A stretch of DNA of 41,522 bases from CAYJBH01 sp964368625 (GCA_964368625.1 CAYJBH010000027.1:1-41522), one strand, 5' to 3'. Counted from the first letter of the stretch, positions 33,106 to 41,512 are shown. The notes: a model not told the origin generated them from the letters alone. Program-made: numbers and translations.

Positions 33106-34203
33106 CTATGTTTTACTGGTTATGTCGTCTTCAGAATTGAACACAAAAACCTTGCCTTGTTTTGGTTTGAGATACACCTGTTTATCAACCTCAACAGGAG
33201 ATTCAGTTTCTACACGAACACTCACAAGTGTGTTACCCACTTCAACAGTAATAAAGTCTTCGCTACCAAGGGTTTCACGAACCGAGGTTACACCTACGAA
33301 GGTGCAATCGTCTGCTGTATCGGTGAACTCTAGGTCTTCAGGTCGAATAGCAAGCGATGCTGCATCAAGTTTAATATCCTTATCTATGCGCTCGTTAAGA
33401 TTAGTTGGAACTTTAACTGTTCCGGTATCGTAGCTGAAGGTGTAGCCATCTCCATCCTTTTCCATCTTACCATCAATAAAGTTAAATGGTGGACGTCCCA
33501 TAAAGCCGGCAACAAACTTGTTTATCGGATTTTTGTATATCTCGGTTGGGGTGCCCATCTGCATAATTTCGCCCTTGTTCATAATAACAATGCGATCGCT
33601 TAGGGTCATTGCCTCTTCCTGATCATGAGTAACATAGATTATTGTTGCTTTTAGCTTTTTATGAATTCTCTTAATCTCGGTACGCATCTTAACACGTAGC
33701 TTTGCATCAAGATTAGACAGTGGTTCATCCAAAAGAAGGATGTCAGGGTCTAAAACGAGAGCACGACCAAGAGCAACACGTTGGCGTTGACCACCGGATA
33801 GCTCGGCTGGCTTTCTCTTCTCAAAACCTTTAAGATTTAAAAGTTCAAGAGCCCAGTCTATCTTTTCACGCTTAATGTTTTCGGGAACCTTTTTGATTTT
33901 AAGGCCGAATGCGATGTTTGCCTCAACGCTCATGTGAGGGAAAAGTGCATAGCTTTGAAAAACCATTGCGATTCCACGATCTTTGCTCTGAACGTTGTTA
34001 ACAAGCTTGTCGCCTATATACATCTCGCCGCCGGTTATGTCTTCAAGACCGGCAATCATACGAAGTGTTGTGCTCTTTCCACAACCGGAGGGGCCAAGCA
34101 ACGAAATAAATTCCCCGTCCTTAACATCAATATCCACTCCCTTAACGGCTTCAAATCCGTTGGGATATCTTTTTACAATACCTTTTAAAGTTAAACTACC
34201 CAA
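33106..34203 (-). CDS. Sugar ABC transporter ATPase, MalK/UgpC/MsmK type
   Basis: 365 residues. Walker A GPSGCGKST (about 38-46), Q-loop MVFQSYALFPHMSV, signature LSGGQRQRVALGRALV, Walker B ILLLDEPLSNLD and switch VTHDQEEA. The C-terminal third is the TOBE regulatory domain (ASLAIRPEDLEF, VETESPVEVDKQVYLKPKQG). This class energises CUT1 permeases and is often shared among several sugar transporters. Start is TTG 34203 with AAGGAGG 8 nt upstream. It is the only transport ATPase in the window, while the transporter at 8795-12074 has none. Confidence 0.92.
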   Translation of the reverse strand: MGSLTLKGIVKRYPNGFEAVKGVDIDVKDGEFISLLGPSGCGKSTTLRMIAGLEDITGGEMYIGDKLVNNVQSKDRGIAMVFQSYALFPHMSVEANIAFGLKIKKVPENIKREKIDWALELLNLKGFEKRKPAELSGGQRQRVALGRALVLDPDILLLDEPLSNLDAKLRVKMRTEIKRIHKKLKATIIYVTHDQEEAMTLSDRIVIMNKGEIMQMGTPTEIYKNPINKFVAGFMGRPPFNFIDGKMEKDGDGYTFSYDTGTVKVPTNLNERIDKDIKLDAASLAIRPEDLEFTDTADDCTFVGVTSVRETLGSEDFITVEVGNTLVSVRVETESPVEVDKQVYLKPKQGKVFVFNSEDDITSKT

Positions 34204-34221
34204 AATTAACGCCTCCTTATC

Positions 34222-35100
34222 TTATTTAACAGATCCGGCAGTCATACCGGCAACGATATACTTTTGAACTATAAAGGTGAATACTATAACCGGAACCGAG
34301 ATTATTAGTGAAATAACCGATAACTGAACCGGGCTCGGTGAACTTACACCGAATAAACTACTCATATAAACACTCAGCGGCATTGATGAGGATATAGATG
34401 CATTGGTGATAAAGTGTGCATAGAGGAACTCATTCCATGAAAGCATAAACACATAGATCGCCGATGCCGCAATCCCGGGAACAGCCAAGGGAGCGATAAT
34501 GCGCAGGAAGGTGTAGCTTTTTGATGCTCCTAAGATATGTGCCTGCTCATCTAAATCAACAGGAATCGTTTCAAAAATACCCTGGGTTACAAATATCATA
34601 TAAGGTAAACCAAAAAGACTATGGGTTATAGCTATCTTTAAAACAACCGGTAATCCGCCAAATATTGCACCGGTAGCAAATAGCTCGGTAACCGGAATAG
34701 CTGCAGCAACGTCCGGAATCATTCTAACCGAGAGAATAGCAAACATAAGAACACCGATGGCCGGAAACTTATGTCGGGTTAATGAGTAAGCTGCAGGAAC
34801 GCCAACGACCACACAGATGATAACGGTTAAAATAGCTATCTGAGCACTCATTAGGGCGTTACCCCAAAATCGCTGGTCTGAAAGATAATAAATAATATTT
34901 TCAAACGTTGGGTCAAACGGCCACCATGGAACAGGATATTTACCGCCGGTTGTCCAGCTAGCTCTGTCACTAACGGAATATTTAATCATTATGTATAGCG
35001 GTAAAAGTGTGATAAAAATTGTTATAGCCATTGAAACAAGCCATATCACCTTGTTTTTAGTAAAAAACTTTTTCTTAGTACTAGTTGTATTCATATTCAT
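34222..35100 (-). CDS. ABC transporter permease, MalG-like, second system
   Basis: 292 residues with six membrane segments, the first at VIWLVSMAITIFITLLPLYI. The EAA-like loop is LDEQAHILGASKSYTFLRII, where the usual EAA is EQA. It partners the 35104 permease. Start is the ATG at 35100, with AAAGG 8 nt upstream inside the previous gene; GTG 35103 and ATG 35094 are alternatives. It is directly adjacent to the upstream stop, so translation is coupled. Confidence 0.87.
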   Translation of the reverse strand: MNMNTTSTKKKFFTKNKVIWLVSMAITIFITLLPLYIMIKYSVSDRASWTTGGKYPVPWWPFDPTFENIIYYLSDQRFWGNALMSAQIAILTVIICVVVGVPAAYSLTRHKFPAIGVLMFAILSVRMIPDVAAAIPVTELFATGAIFGGLPVVLKIAITHSLFGLPYMIFVTQGIFETIPVDLDEQAHILGASKSYTFLRIIAPLAVPGIAASAIYVFMLSWNEFLYAHFITNASISSSMPLSVYMSSLFGVSSPSPVQLSVISLIISVPVIVFTFIVQKYIVAGMTAGSVK

Positions 35101-35103
35101 CAC

Positions 35104-36015
35104 CTAAACCTTTACAAGATAACGATTTATTAAGCTTAACACAAATTTTAATGTTTGGCTGAATAATAAAATCGATACAATTAAAATGATGCCAACAACT
35201 GCAGTTAATCCCGGGTTACGAATAACATTATAGTATTCGTCGATTAAAACACTTAAAACAGGGTAGGAGGGGGAAAGTATATAAGGAAATACAAACTCTT
35301 TCCATGCCTCGATACTGCGAAGTACCAAAACCGAAGAAATACTTGGGACTAGCAAAGGAACAGTTATAAAAAGTGTTCGTTGCATCTTTGATGCACCCAT
35401 AGTCATGGCAGCCTCATACTGTGCCTCATCTATTGATTGCATTCCGGCAAGAAGGATTAACATAGAAGCCGGGGTGTCACGCCATACCTTTGCGATTGAG
35501 GTTAGGATAAATGAACTACTCTCATCACCGATAAAGGAAATCGGCTCCTCTATCAGCTGAGGGAAAAATGAATATTCACCAAGTAAAAGTGAATTAATAT
35601 GCCCGCTGCTTGCAAACAGAATAAAAAATACAGCAGAGGTAACCATAACAGGTAGGGCAAGAGGAACAACAAAGATACCTCTAACAATACCTCTACCTCT
35701 AAAGCTACTGTTAATAAGAGAGGCAGTTATAAATCCGGTAAAAAGTTGAGCCGGTGTTACAACTAAAACAAATAACAACGTCCTGATATATGCCGAAGAA
35801 AAATCTGGATCATTGAAAACTTCAGTATAGTTCTTTAATGAAATTCCAACAACGTCGCCGCCGCTGTATTCCGAAAATGAAAATACCAGTAGGTTAAAAA
35901 CAATTATAACAAAGAAAAATGCTACATATGCCACTGCCGGAAAAAATGTAACGAAATAAAAGAACTTGTTTCGTATTTTTTCAGACAATGTCGATTTCGG
36001 GGTTGATTTAGTCAT
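35104..36015 (-). CDS. ABC transporter permease, MalF-like, second system
   Basis: 303 residues, six membrane segments, first at FVTFFPAVAYVAFFFVIIVF. EAA loop: QYEAAMTMGASKMQRTLFIT. The start at ATG 36015 gives a 9-nt gap from AAGGAG; ATG 36024 lies only 4 nt after it and is less likely. It follows the hairpin at 36074-36141, so its expression is probably lower than that of the binding protein. Confidence 0.87.
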   Translation of the reverse strand: MTKSTPKSTLSEKIRNKFFYFVTFFPAVAYVAFFFVIIVFNLLVFSFSEYSGGDVVGISLKNYTEVFNDPDFSSAYIRTLLFVLVVTPAQLFTGFITASLINSSFRGRGIVRGIFVVPLALPVMVTSAVFFILFASSGHINSLLLGEYSFFPQLIEEPISFIGDESSSFILTSIAKVWRDTPASMLILLAGMQSIDEAQYEAAMTMGASKMQRTLFITVPLLVPSISSVLVLRSIEAWKEFVFPYILSPSYPVLSVLIDEYYNVIRNPGLTAVVGIILIVSILLFSQTLKFVLSLINRYLVKV

Positions 36016-36073
36016 CACATACATCTCCTTTTGTACCGAATTTGTTAATCGAGAAGAAATGTCGATTTAAAAA

Positions 36074-36141
36074 GAGCTGTGCTAAGGTGAATTGCACACC
36101 CGCTCTTTTTTTGGGCGTTGCCGGTTTACCTTGCACAGCTC
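36074..36141 (-). terminator. Intercistronic hairpin with two alternative folds
   Basis: On the minus strand, 36128-36141 can pair with 36074-36088 (GAGCTGTGC-AAGGT with ACCTT-A-GCACAGCTC, one bulge), ending in TTTTT. A competing stem pairs AAAAAGAGC (about 36102-36110) with GCTCTTTTT (36069-36077), also ending in the T-run. Both use the same 3' arm. It sits between the binding-protein stop and the first permease, so partial termination is likely. Confidence 0.6.
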
Positions 36142-36155
36142 ATTTTATTTTTTAA

Positions 36156-37661
36156 TTATTGTAGAATTTCAGCAGCGGCAGGTGCATAAACATCGTTTAA
36201 TGTACCTCTGATATCTGCATTGTTTCCATCACGCACGATATCAGTCCATGCATCAATAAATAGGTTTCCTATTTCAGGGAACTGAGGGATAAGTGGGCTG
36301 TAGTATGCAGCATCAATTTCAACTGCAGATACTTCATAAACATTAATCATCCAATCCTCAGATACGTATGCAGCAGGATCTGCAGCAACAGTCTTCAGCG
36401 GGATGTAGATTCCGCCGGAAGATAACCAGCGTGATACATACTCATCCTTACCTGCTGTTATCCATTTTGCGAACTCAAATGCTAGGTCCTTATTAGGTGA
36501 AGATTCGGCAACACCGATGTTCCAGATCCATTTTGTTGAGCTTGCTGTAGATGTACGAGCCGGAGCACCATCGGTTATCTCTAATGAAGCGCCATCAATG
36601 CTGGTTGAAAATCCCATATCATCAGGATTAGCAAGGTAACCTGGCATTTCAACTGTTCCTGTACCATGAACGGTAAATGCGTCCTGGCTGTGCATAAATG
36701 CTAGGTAAACATTACCATCAGCCATTGCCTGGTAGATACCACCGCCAGACCATTCTTCTTCCCACATGGTGGGTAGATAAACACCGGAGTTAGCATAGTA
36801 GTTTTCCCACTCAAATAGATCAACTATTGGATCAGTATTCATTGCTAGGATATCATCATGTGTTGCACCAAGCTGGTGAGCCTTAGCTGTGTACTCAAGG
36901 TATGTACCGTCATAACGTCTTGCACGGTGAGCAATACGTGGAGCAGTTGTTCCGTTATACTCGGTGTTTGCCCAGTACTGTCCAACAACAGCAAGGTCAT
37001 AATTGTCCCACTCGTTGGGGTCAGCTTCTAGAGCATAGTCGTCCGGTAAACCGTATCCGTTATACTCTTCTAGTGTTGCACTAATAGCATCCTTCATGCC
37101 TTCCCAGTTTGCAACAGCATCATTAACTGCTTCAACCGAGTAAAGCATAGAGTATGCAGAGATATACATAGGTAGGTAGTACTGTTCACCGTTAACCATG
37201 GTGCCCTCAATAGCAGCATCGGTGAAAAGCGAAGAGTAAGCGCCGTCAATATCATAAGAACTTGTAGGAGCAACAAGGCCATCCTCAACAAGCTTACTTG
37301 TTACAGCATCGTTTGCCATAAATACGGTTGCAATCCCACTCTCTTTATCAAGCTCTAACATGTCGGAAAGCTCGGCGGGGTCTTCAAAAGTCTTGTAAAC
37401 AACCTCTACGCCATATGTCTCTGTAAACTCAGGCCATACGGTGTCGGATAGCCACTTTGCATCTGCTTCAAGAAAACGTCCGTAGATAACTACCTGCTCA
37501 CCGCGGTACTTATCTGTGATGTCTTCGGTGGCAGTTGCGGCTACATCGGCAGCATTGCCGTCCGGAGCAGCAGTTTCGGAGGTTGTTGTTTCAGCCGGTG
37601 CAGAGCTACAGCTTGCAAGAAGCATTAAAGTAGCCATTAGAATCGCTAAAAGTTTTTTCAT
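36156..37661 (-). CDS. ABC transporter solute-binding lipoprotein, second system
   Basis: 501 residues. Signal peptide with lipobox LLASC, lipidated Cys18, then a Thr/Ala/Glu-rich linker. Extracellular solute-binding fold: RGEQVVIYGRFLEADAKWLS, KTFEDPAELSDMLELDKESG, and a C-terminal WIWNIGVAESSPNKDLAFEF. First gene of an operon with two permeases, ATPase and two UroD-family proteins. Start is ATG 37661, preceded by GAGGAG; the frame also opens at 37673, but that ATG overlaps the ribosome site. Promoter and LacI-type operator lie directly upstream. Ligand unknown; a glycoside rather than a metal is favoured by the CUT1 partners. Confidence 0.87.
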   Translation of the reverse strand: MKKLLAILMATLMLLASCSSAPAETTTSETAAPDGNAADVAATATEDITDKYRGEQVVIYGRFLEADAKWLSDTVWPEFTETYGVEVVYKTFEDPAELSDMLELDKESGIATVFMANDAVTSKLVEDGLVAPTSSYDIDGAYSSLFTDAAIEGTMVNGEQYYLPMYISAYSMLYSVEAVNDAVANWEGMKDAISATLEEYNGYGLPDDYALEADPNEWDNYDLAVVGQYWANTEYNGTTAPRIAHRARRYDGTYLEYTAKAHQLGATHDDILAMNTDPIVDLFEWENYYANSGVYLPTMWEEEWSGGGIYQAMADGNVYLAFMHSQDAFTVHGTGTVEMPGYLANPDDMGFSTSIDGASLEITDGAPARTSTASSTKWIWNIGVAESSPNKDLAFEFAKWITAGKDEYVSRWLSSGGIYIPLKTVAADPAAYVSEDWMINVYEVSAVEIDAAYYSPLIPQFPEIGNLFIDAWTDIVRDGNNADIRGTLNDVYAPAAAEILQ

Positions 37662-37691
37662 GTTTCTCCTCATAAAATGTGTTTCTTCTTG

Positions 37692-37711
37692 TTGCGTTAT
37701 CGGTTACGCAA
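37692..37711. promoter_or_regulatory. LacI-type operator at the second ABC operon start
   Basis: TTGCGTTATCGGTTACGCAA is a near-perfect 20-bp palindrome (perfect outer half-sites TTGCGT/ACGCAA) with the central CG typical of LacI-family sites. It lies 12-31 bp after the -10 box, where binding blocks transcription. Confidence 0.8.
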
Positions 37712-37722
37712 CTCTCGAATCA

Positions 37723-37751
37723 ATTATATACCATTTTATAGGACAATTCAA
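37723..37751 (-). promoter_or_regulatory. Sigma-A promoter of the second ABC operon
   Basis: Minus strand TTGAAT (37746-37751), 17-bp spacer, consensus TATAAT (37723-37728). The leader is about 55 nt and includes the operator. Confidence 0.75.
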
Positions 37752-37767
37752 TGCACGAAAACAATAA

Positions 37768-37834
37768 ATATTGCCGCAATTTTTGTGTATATGTCACAAA
37801 TGTGAATAATACATGAAAAATGATGCGGCAATAT
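37768..37834. repeat. 11-bp inverted repeat with 45-bp spacing
   Basis: ATATTGCCGCA (37768-37778) and TGCGGCAATAT (37824-37834) are exact complements. They lie between the lacI stop and the ABC promoter. It could close a long hairpin at the end of the lacI transcript or be a pair of protein half-sites; neither is established. Confidence 0.45.
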
Positions 37835-37851
37835 GACGAAATTATTGTTTG

Positions 37852-37865
37852 TGTAATCGGTTACA
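37852..37865. promoter_or_regulatory. Secondary LacI-type operator
   Basis: TGTAATCGGTTACA shares the core GTAA-x-CGGTTAC with the sites at 37692 and 38946. It is about 155 bp from the first operator, a distance that would allow DNA looping. Confidence 0.55.
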
Positions 37866-37884
37866 TGTGCTAGCACTGTCGAAA

Positions 37885-38907
37885 CTACGTTGATCCTCTT
37901 ACTAACAATGATACCGGAAGTGAGTAAAATCCAAAATCTTCGCAGGAAACATTCTTTTCAATTTTTTTCATTAAAAGATTTATAGCCATACGCCCCATGT
38001 CTGCCTTAGGTTGGGATATTGTTGTGAGCATAGGTTGTACATATTCAGTCATGGTATCATTGTTGTTGCCAACTAAAGCAATATCTTCAGGTATGCGAAG
38101 GCCACTTTGTATAATAGCTTTTAGTGCTCCAAAAGCTAGCGAATCGTTAGCACATACAATTGCATCAAACAGATTATCTTGAGAATTTGTGTTTATAAAC
38201 TGTTTTATGGCTAGAAATCCACACATTTTATCCTCGGTAGCATAAAATTCAGAATCTATTATCTTTATATAAGTATTATTCGAAGCTAGAAGGCTTTCTT
38301 TATAACCCTCAATTCGTTGTGCAATGGTAATGCAGTCACCTTCAAAACCGTTTAAAAAAGCAATTCTCTTTCTTCCGGTGTTTAATAAAAGCCGAACGGC
38401 TTTTTTAACACCGTCTTTACTATCGGCCGTAACAACATCCGCAGCTACCCCATCAACAAACTTATCTATGAAAACAAAAGGAACACCAAGTTGATTTAGT
38501 TGTTCATAGTTTTCGATATATGAACCTGAAACAGGAGCTATTATAATTCCGTCAACCCTTCGTTCAATAAAGTTCTGTATTATCTCACGTTCCTTGTCTA
38601 TATTATCACCGGAACATGCAATGTTAATAACATACCCCATTTCGCCTGCAATGATCTCTATACCGGAGAGAATTTCTGAATAGTAATGACCAACCATGAT
38701 GCCACGAAGAATAAGCCCAATGGTCATTGAGCGCTTTGTTCTGAGGGTTTGTGCAATAGTGTTGGGTCTATATCCAATCTTTTTGGCATATTCTGTTACC
38801 CTCTTCTTAGTTTTAGGGCTAATTCTTCCGGTTCCGTTCAAAGCTCGATGTACCGTAGTTTTAGAAATTCCGAGATTTTCAGCAATTTCTTGAATTGTTG
38901 GCGACAA
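37885..38907 (-). CDS. LacI-family transcriptional regulator
   Basis: 340 residues. N-terminal LacI helix-turn-helix: TIQEIAENLGISKTTVHRAL, then NGTGRISPKTKKRVTEYAKK and GYRPN (hinge about 45-58). The rest is a periplasmic-binding-like sensor domain (GLILRGIMVGHYYSEILSGI, VDGIIIAPVSGSY, DAIVCANDSLAFGALKA). Start is TTG 38907, since no in-frame ATG is near and AAGGAAGG stands upstream. It likely represses itself and the downstream ABC/UroD operon through the three matching operators. The inducer is probably a sugar or glycoside carried by that transporter. Confidence 0.92.
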   Translation of the reverse strand: MSPTIQEIAENLGISKTTVHRALNGTGRISPKTKKRVTEYAKKIGYRPNTIAQTLRTKRSMTIGLILRGIMVGHYYSEILSGIEIIAGEMGYVINIACSGDNIDKEREIIQNFIERRVDGIIIAPVSGSYIENYEQLNQLGVPFVFIDKFVDGVAADVVTADSKDGVKKAVRLLLNTGRKRIAFLNGFEGDCITIAQRIEGYKESLLASNNTYIKIIDSEFYATEDKMCGFLAIKQFINTNSQDNLFDAIVCANDSLAFGALKAIIQSGLRIPEDIALVGNNNDTMTEYVQPMLTTISQPKADMGRMAINLLMKKIEKNVSCEDFGFYSLPVSLLVRGST

Positions 38908-38945
38908 AGTATCCTACCTTCCTTTTAAGAGAAAAATTAATTAAA

Positions 38946-38967
38946 AATGCGTAAACGGTTACGCATT
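38946..38967. promoter_or_regulatory. LacI-type operator upstream of the regulator gene
   Basis: The core TGCGTAAACGGTTACGCA (38948-38965) is flanked by AA/TT, giving 9-bp perfect half-sites (AATGCGTAA/TTACGCATT). It lies about 20 bp after the lacI -10 box, consistent with autorepression. Confidence 0.8.
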
Positions 38968-38987
38968 TTAATTTATTATTATAATAT

Positions 38988-39016
38988 ATTATAAAGCGTT
39001 AGTAGCAATTATTCAA
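38988..39016 (-). promoter_or_regulatory. Sigma-A promoter of the lacI-family gene
   Basis: Minus strand TTGAAT (39011-39016), 17-bp spacer, TATAAT (38988-38993). Same hexamers and spacing as the ABC operon promoter. Confidence 0.7.
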
Positions 39017-39111
39017 GATAAATCTTTGCTTTTATTAAAAATTATAAACAAATTACTACAGCTATCAATTTTTATGTTTTAAAGTAGATAGGTGTAAAAA
39101 AATATATATAT

Positions 39112-39591
39112 TTAGTTAAGAAAAACAATGCCTAAATTTAAATAAGTTGCATAAATAATCCAGATAAGATAAGGAATTAAAAGCTTGCTTGAGAGATTGT
39201 CTATAGATTTAAATTTAATATACATCAAAATTACAAGCAAATCAAGTATTATAAGAACAAAAGCCGCAGCAGTATAGTTCATAAATGAAAAAAATATTAG
39301 TGGCCAAAAAATGTTAACAATTAGCTGAACTGCAAAGATGATAAGCGCTTTTTTACGTTGTTCTGATTTAACCGAAGAAAAAACTCTATATAAGGAAATC
39401 GCAAGTAAAGCATACAGTATCGGCCAAACAATTCCAAAAAGAACCGAAGGAGGGGAGAGCGGAGGTTTAATTAAATTCTGATAAACCTGCTGTGAACCCT
39501 GCGAAAAGAATCCGCCAATAAAGCCGATAAGTTCAACGCCGATTATACAGCAAAGTAAGCCAATCCAATTCTTTTTAATATAGTCTAACAT
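39112..39591 (-). CDS. TspO/MBR family membrane protein
   Basis: 159 residues with five membrane segments, the TspO (translocator/benzodiazepine receptor) fold. Hallmarks: IKPPLSPPSVLFGIVWPILY, VQLIVNIFWPLIFF and PYLIWIIYATYLN. TspO proteins bind tetrapyrroles and related hydrophobic ligands; the physiological role in Firmicutes is unclear. Ribosome site CGGAG stands 8 nt before the ATG. Single gene, not obviously linked to the sugar loci. Confidence 0.88.
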   Translation of the reverse strand: MLDYIKKNWIGLLCCIIGVELIGFIGGFFSQGSQQVYQNLIKPPLSPPSVLFGIVWPILYALLAISLYRVFSSVKSEQRKKALIIFAVQLIVNIFWPLIFFSFMNYTAAAFVLIILDLLVILMYIKFKSIDNLSSKLLIPYLIWIIYATYLNLGIVFLN

Positions 39592-39852
39592 ATCAAAATC
39601 TCCGAAAGTATTAATATATTATATGTTGATTTATAGGAAGTATTACAAGATATATTCTAACACTAATAATCTTACCTATGACTCAAATCGAATATTTAAA
39701 ACAGGAGCCATGATTTTTGATAAATCACAACTTTGGCAGAATGAAACTTGTTAGGGTTTTATTAACTATATAATAAAAATCAATATAAATGCTTGAAATT
39801 TTAATTGTTTCATGTTAGAATATCAAGGATAGTATATGAGAAGCCAAGAGTG
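39592..39852. other. Intergenic region between tspO-like gene and pepT
   Basis: 261 bp, AT-rich. It contains the pepT promoter and, at 39836-39853, a 5-codon ORF (MRSQE) whose TGA overlaps the pepT ATG as TGATG. Nothing else supported. Confidence 0.5.
39793..39821 (+). promoter_or_regulatory. Sigma-A promoter of the peptidase T gene
   Basis: TTGAAA (39793-39798), 17-bp spacer, TAGAAT (39816-39821). Transcription would start near 39828, about 25 nt before the chosen ATG at 39853. Confidence 0.6.
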
Positions 39853-41067
39853 ATGCGTTTATTAAACAATTTTATTTCATATGTTAAGATAGACTCTACT
39901 GCTGATGAAAATTCAGTTGTACGTCCATCTTCAACAGGACAATTTGTTTTGGCAGAGCTTTTAAAGTCTCAGCTAAAAGAGATTGGGCTTACAAATATTA
40001 TTATGGGTCAAAATGGAACCGTCTACGCAAAGTTAGCTCCCTCAAACGGAAATGAAGATAAGCCAACTCTGGGTTTTATTGCACACATGGATACAAGCGG
40101 GGCATTTTCCGGAAAAGTAAATCCACAAATTCATAATAATTATGATGGAGGGGCAATCACATTTAAAAATGGAGATTGCATAGATCCAAAAAAGTTTAAC
40201 ACTTTAAAAGAATTTGTAGGCCAAACGTTGATTACAACAGACGGAACCTCTTTACTTGGAGCTGACGATAAGGCAGGAATTGCCGAAATAATAGAACTGC
40301 TTTACAGAATTAAGGAAAATAATATTCCTCATCCGGGTATATCTGTAGCCTTTACGACTGATGAAGAAATAGGTTTAGGCGCAACCGGTTTTGATGTTGA
40401 AGTATTCGATGCAAAATATGCATATACGGTTGATGGCGGTATAGTTGGTAGTGTTGATTATGAAACATTTAATGCAGCAACTGCAACCTTAGAGATTACA
40501 GGAGTTTCTGTTCATACAGGTGCAGCAAAAGGATTATTGGTAAATGCTACTACCATAGCTACTGAATTTATTAATAGGCTGCCAAAGACTGATTGTCCTG
40601 AACTTACCGAAGGATATGAAGGCTTTATTCATGTAGACTCCATTAATTCAAATGTCTCGAAGGCAAATGTTATAATGTTGGTAAGAGATCATGATAATAA
40701 AAAATTCGAGGAAAAAAAGCAACTGCTTATAGATCTTACAGAGACAATTAATCAAATATACAATAATGTAGCGGTTATTAAAATAAAAGACAGTTATCGC
40801 AACATGGCAGATGTTATTAGAACCGAGTATCATTTAATTGAAAACGCTGTAAAAGCTATAAATAACACAGGTGTGAAAGAGATTATTACTCCGATTAGAG
40901 GCGGTACTGACGGAGCGAAATTATCCTTTATGGGGATACCATGCCCAAATCTATCAACAGGCGGAGCAGCATGCCACGGCCCATACGAACACATATCGTT
41001 GGAAGCTATGGAGAAGGTTGTAGATATATTATGTGAAATAACAAAACTCTACGCAGAATCAAAGTAA
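39853..41067 (+). CDS. pepT: Peptidase T (tripeptide aminopeptidase)
   Basis: 404 residues, cytoplasmic M20B zinc peptidase that removes the N-terminal residue from tripeptides. Zinc and catalytic motifs in order: FIAHMDTSGA, LLGADDKAGIAEII (bridging Asp), FTTDEEIGLGA (catalytic Glu), YTVDGG, RGGTDGAKLSFMGIPCPNLS and HGPYEHIS. The start at ATG 39853 gives the usual N-terminus (MRLLNNFISYVKIDSTAD); a longer frame to TTG 39805 overlaps the promoter. The ribosome site is weak, and the ATG overlaps a mini-ORF stop, so coupling is possible. Confidence 0.92.
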   Translation: MRLLNNFISYVKIDSTADENSVVRPSSTGQFVLAELLKSQLKEIGLTNIIMGQNGTVYAKLAPSNGNEDKPTLGFIAHMDTSGAFSGKVNPQIHNNYDGGAITFKNGDCIDPKKFNTLKEFVGQTLITTDGTSLLGADDKAGIAEIIELLYRIKENNIPHPGISVAFTTDEEIGLGATGFDVEVFDAKYAYTVDGGIVGSVDYETFNAATATLEITGVSVHTGAAKGLLVNATTIATEFINRLPKTDCPELTEGYEGFIHVDSINSNVSKANVIMLVRDHDNKKFEEKKQLLIDLTETINQIYNNVAVIKIKDSYRNMADVIRTEYHLIENAVKAINNTGVKEIITPIRGGTDGAKLSFMGIPCPNLSTGGAACHGPYEHISLEAMEKVVDILCEITKLYAESK

Positions 41068-41435
41068 GAAGCAATATTTCATAGCTAAAAAAATTAGATC
41101 AACAGTACCAAAGTAATAGTTTTTACTAATACCTTTTGGTTACAGAAAACTGAATATGCCCTCTTAGTTAAATGGATATAATAAACCCCTCCTAAAGGGG
41201 CCCTGAGGCTGTTTTACAGTGATGTACAGTGCCGAGAAATGCTGTTAAACACTGCATAATTCACGAATACAAGTGTTACCCCGTGATGCCAAATATCGTA
41301 TAATTTCACCCCATATCGCACAGTCCCGTTAGCAAGTTGTTTGCAAAAAGTTAGCAAGAGCATAAAAAGAAAAAGCGTTAGTCAAACCAATCAATTCCAA
41401 GGCATTAGTTATCTGTTTAGATCACCAAAAATCAT
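41068..41435. other. Gene-free region before tRNA-Arg(CCT)
   Basis: 368 bp. A small hairpin CCCCT-CCTAA-AGGGG (about 41186-41200) lacks a T-run. The direct repeat GTTAGCAAG occurs at 41328-41336 and 41350-41358, flanking TTTGCAAAA. No convincing ORF in either direction. I see no integrase. Confidence 0.5.
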
Positions 41436-41512
41436 GTCTCCGTAGCTCAGCAGGATAGAGCAACTGCCTCCTAAGCAGTAGGCCGGACGTTCGAATCGTC
41501 TCGGGGACGCCA
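41436..41512 (+). tRNA. tRNA-Arg (anticodon CCT), CCA encoded
   Basis: Full cloverleaf. Acceptor GTCTCCG pairs with CGGGGAC (one G-T pair), the D arm contains TAGCTCAGCAGGATAGAG, the anticodon stem is ACTGC/GCAGT around loop CTCCTAA (anticodon CCT), and the T arm contains GTTCGAATC. Discriminator G and CCA end at 41512. Length is 77 nt. It reads AGG codons. Confidence 0.95.

Noticed and set aside
41186..41205. Terminator for pepT
   Set aside because: The CCCCT/AGGGG hairpin is only 5 bp and is followed by CCCTGAGG, not a T-run.
41328..41358. GTTAGCAAG direct repeats near tRNA-Arg as an integration site
   Set aside because: No integrase, no duplicate of the tRNA 3' end and no mobile genes in the window; it remains a short repeat only.
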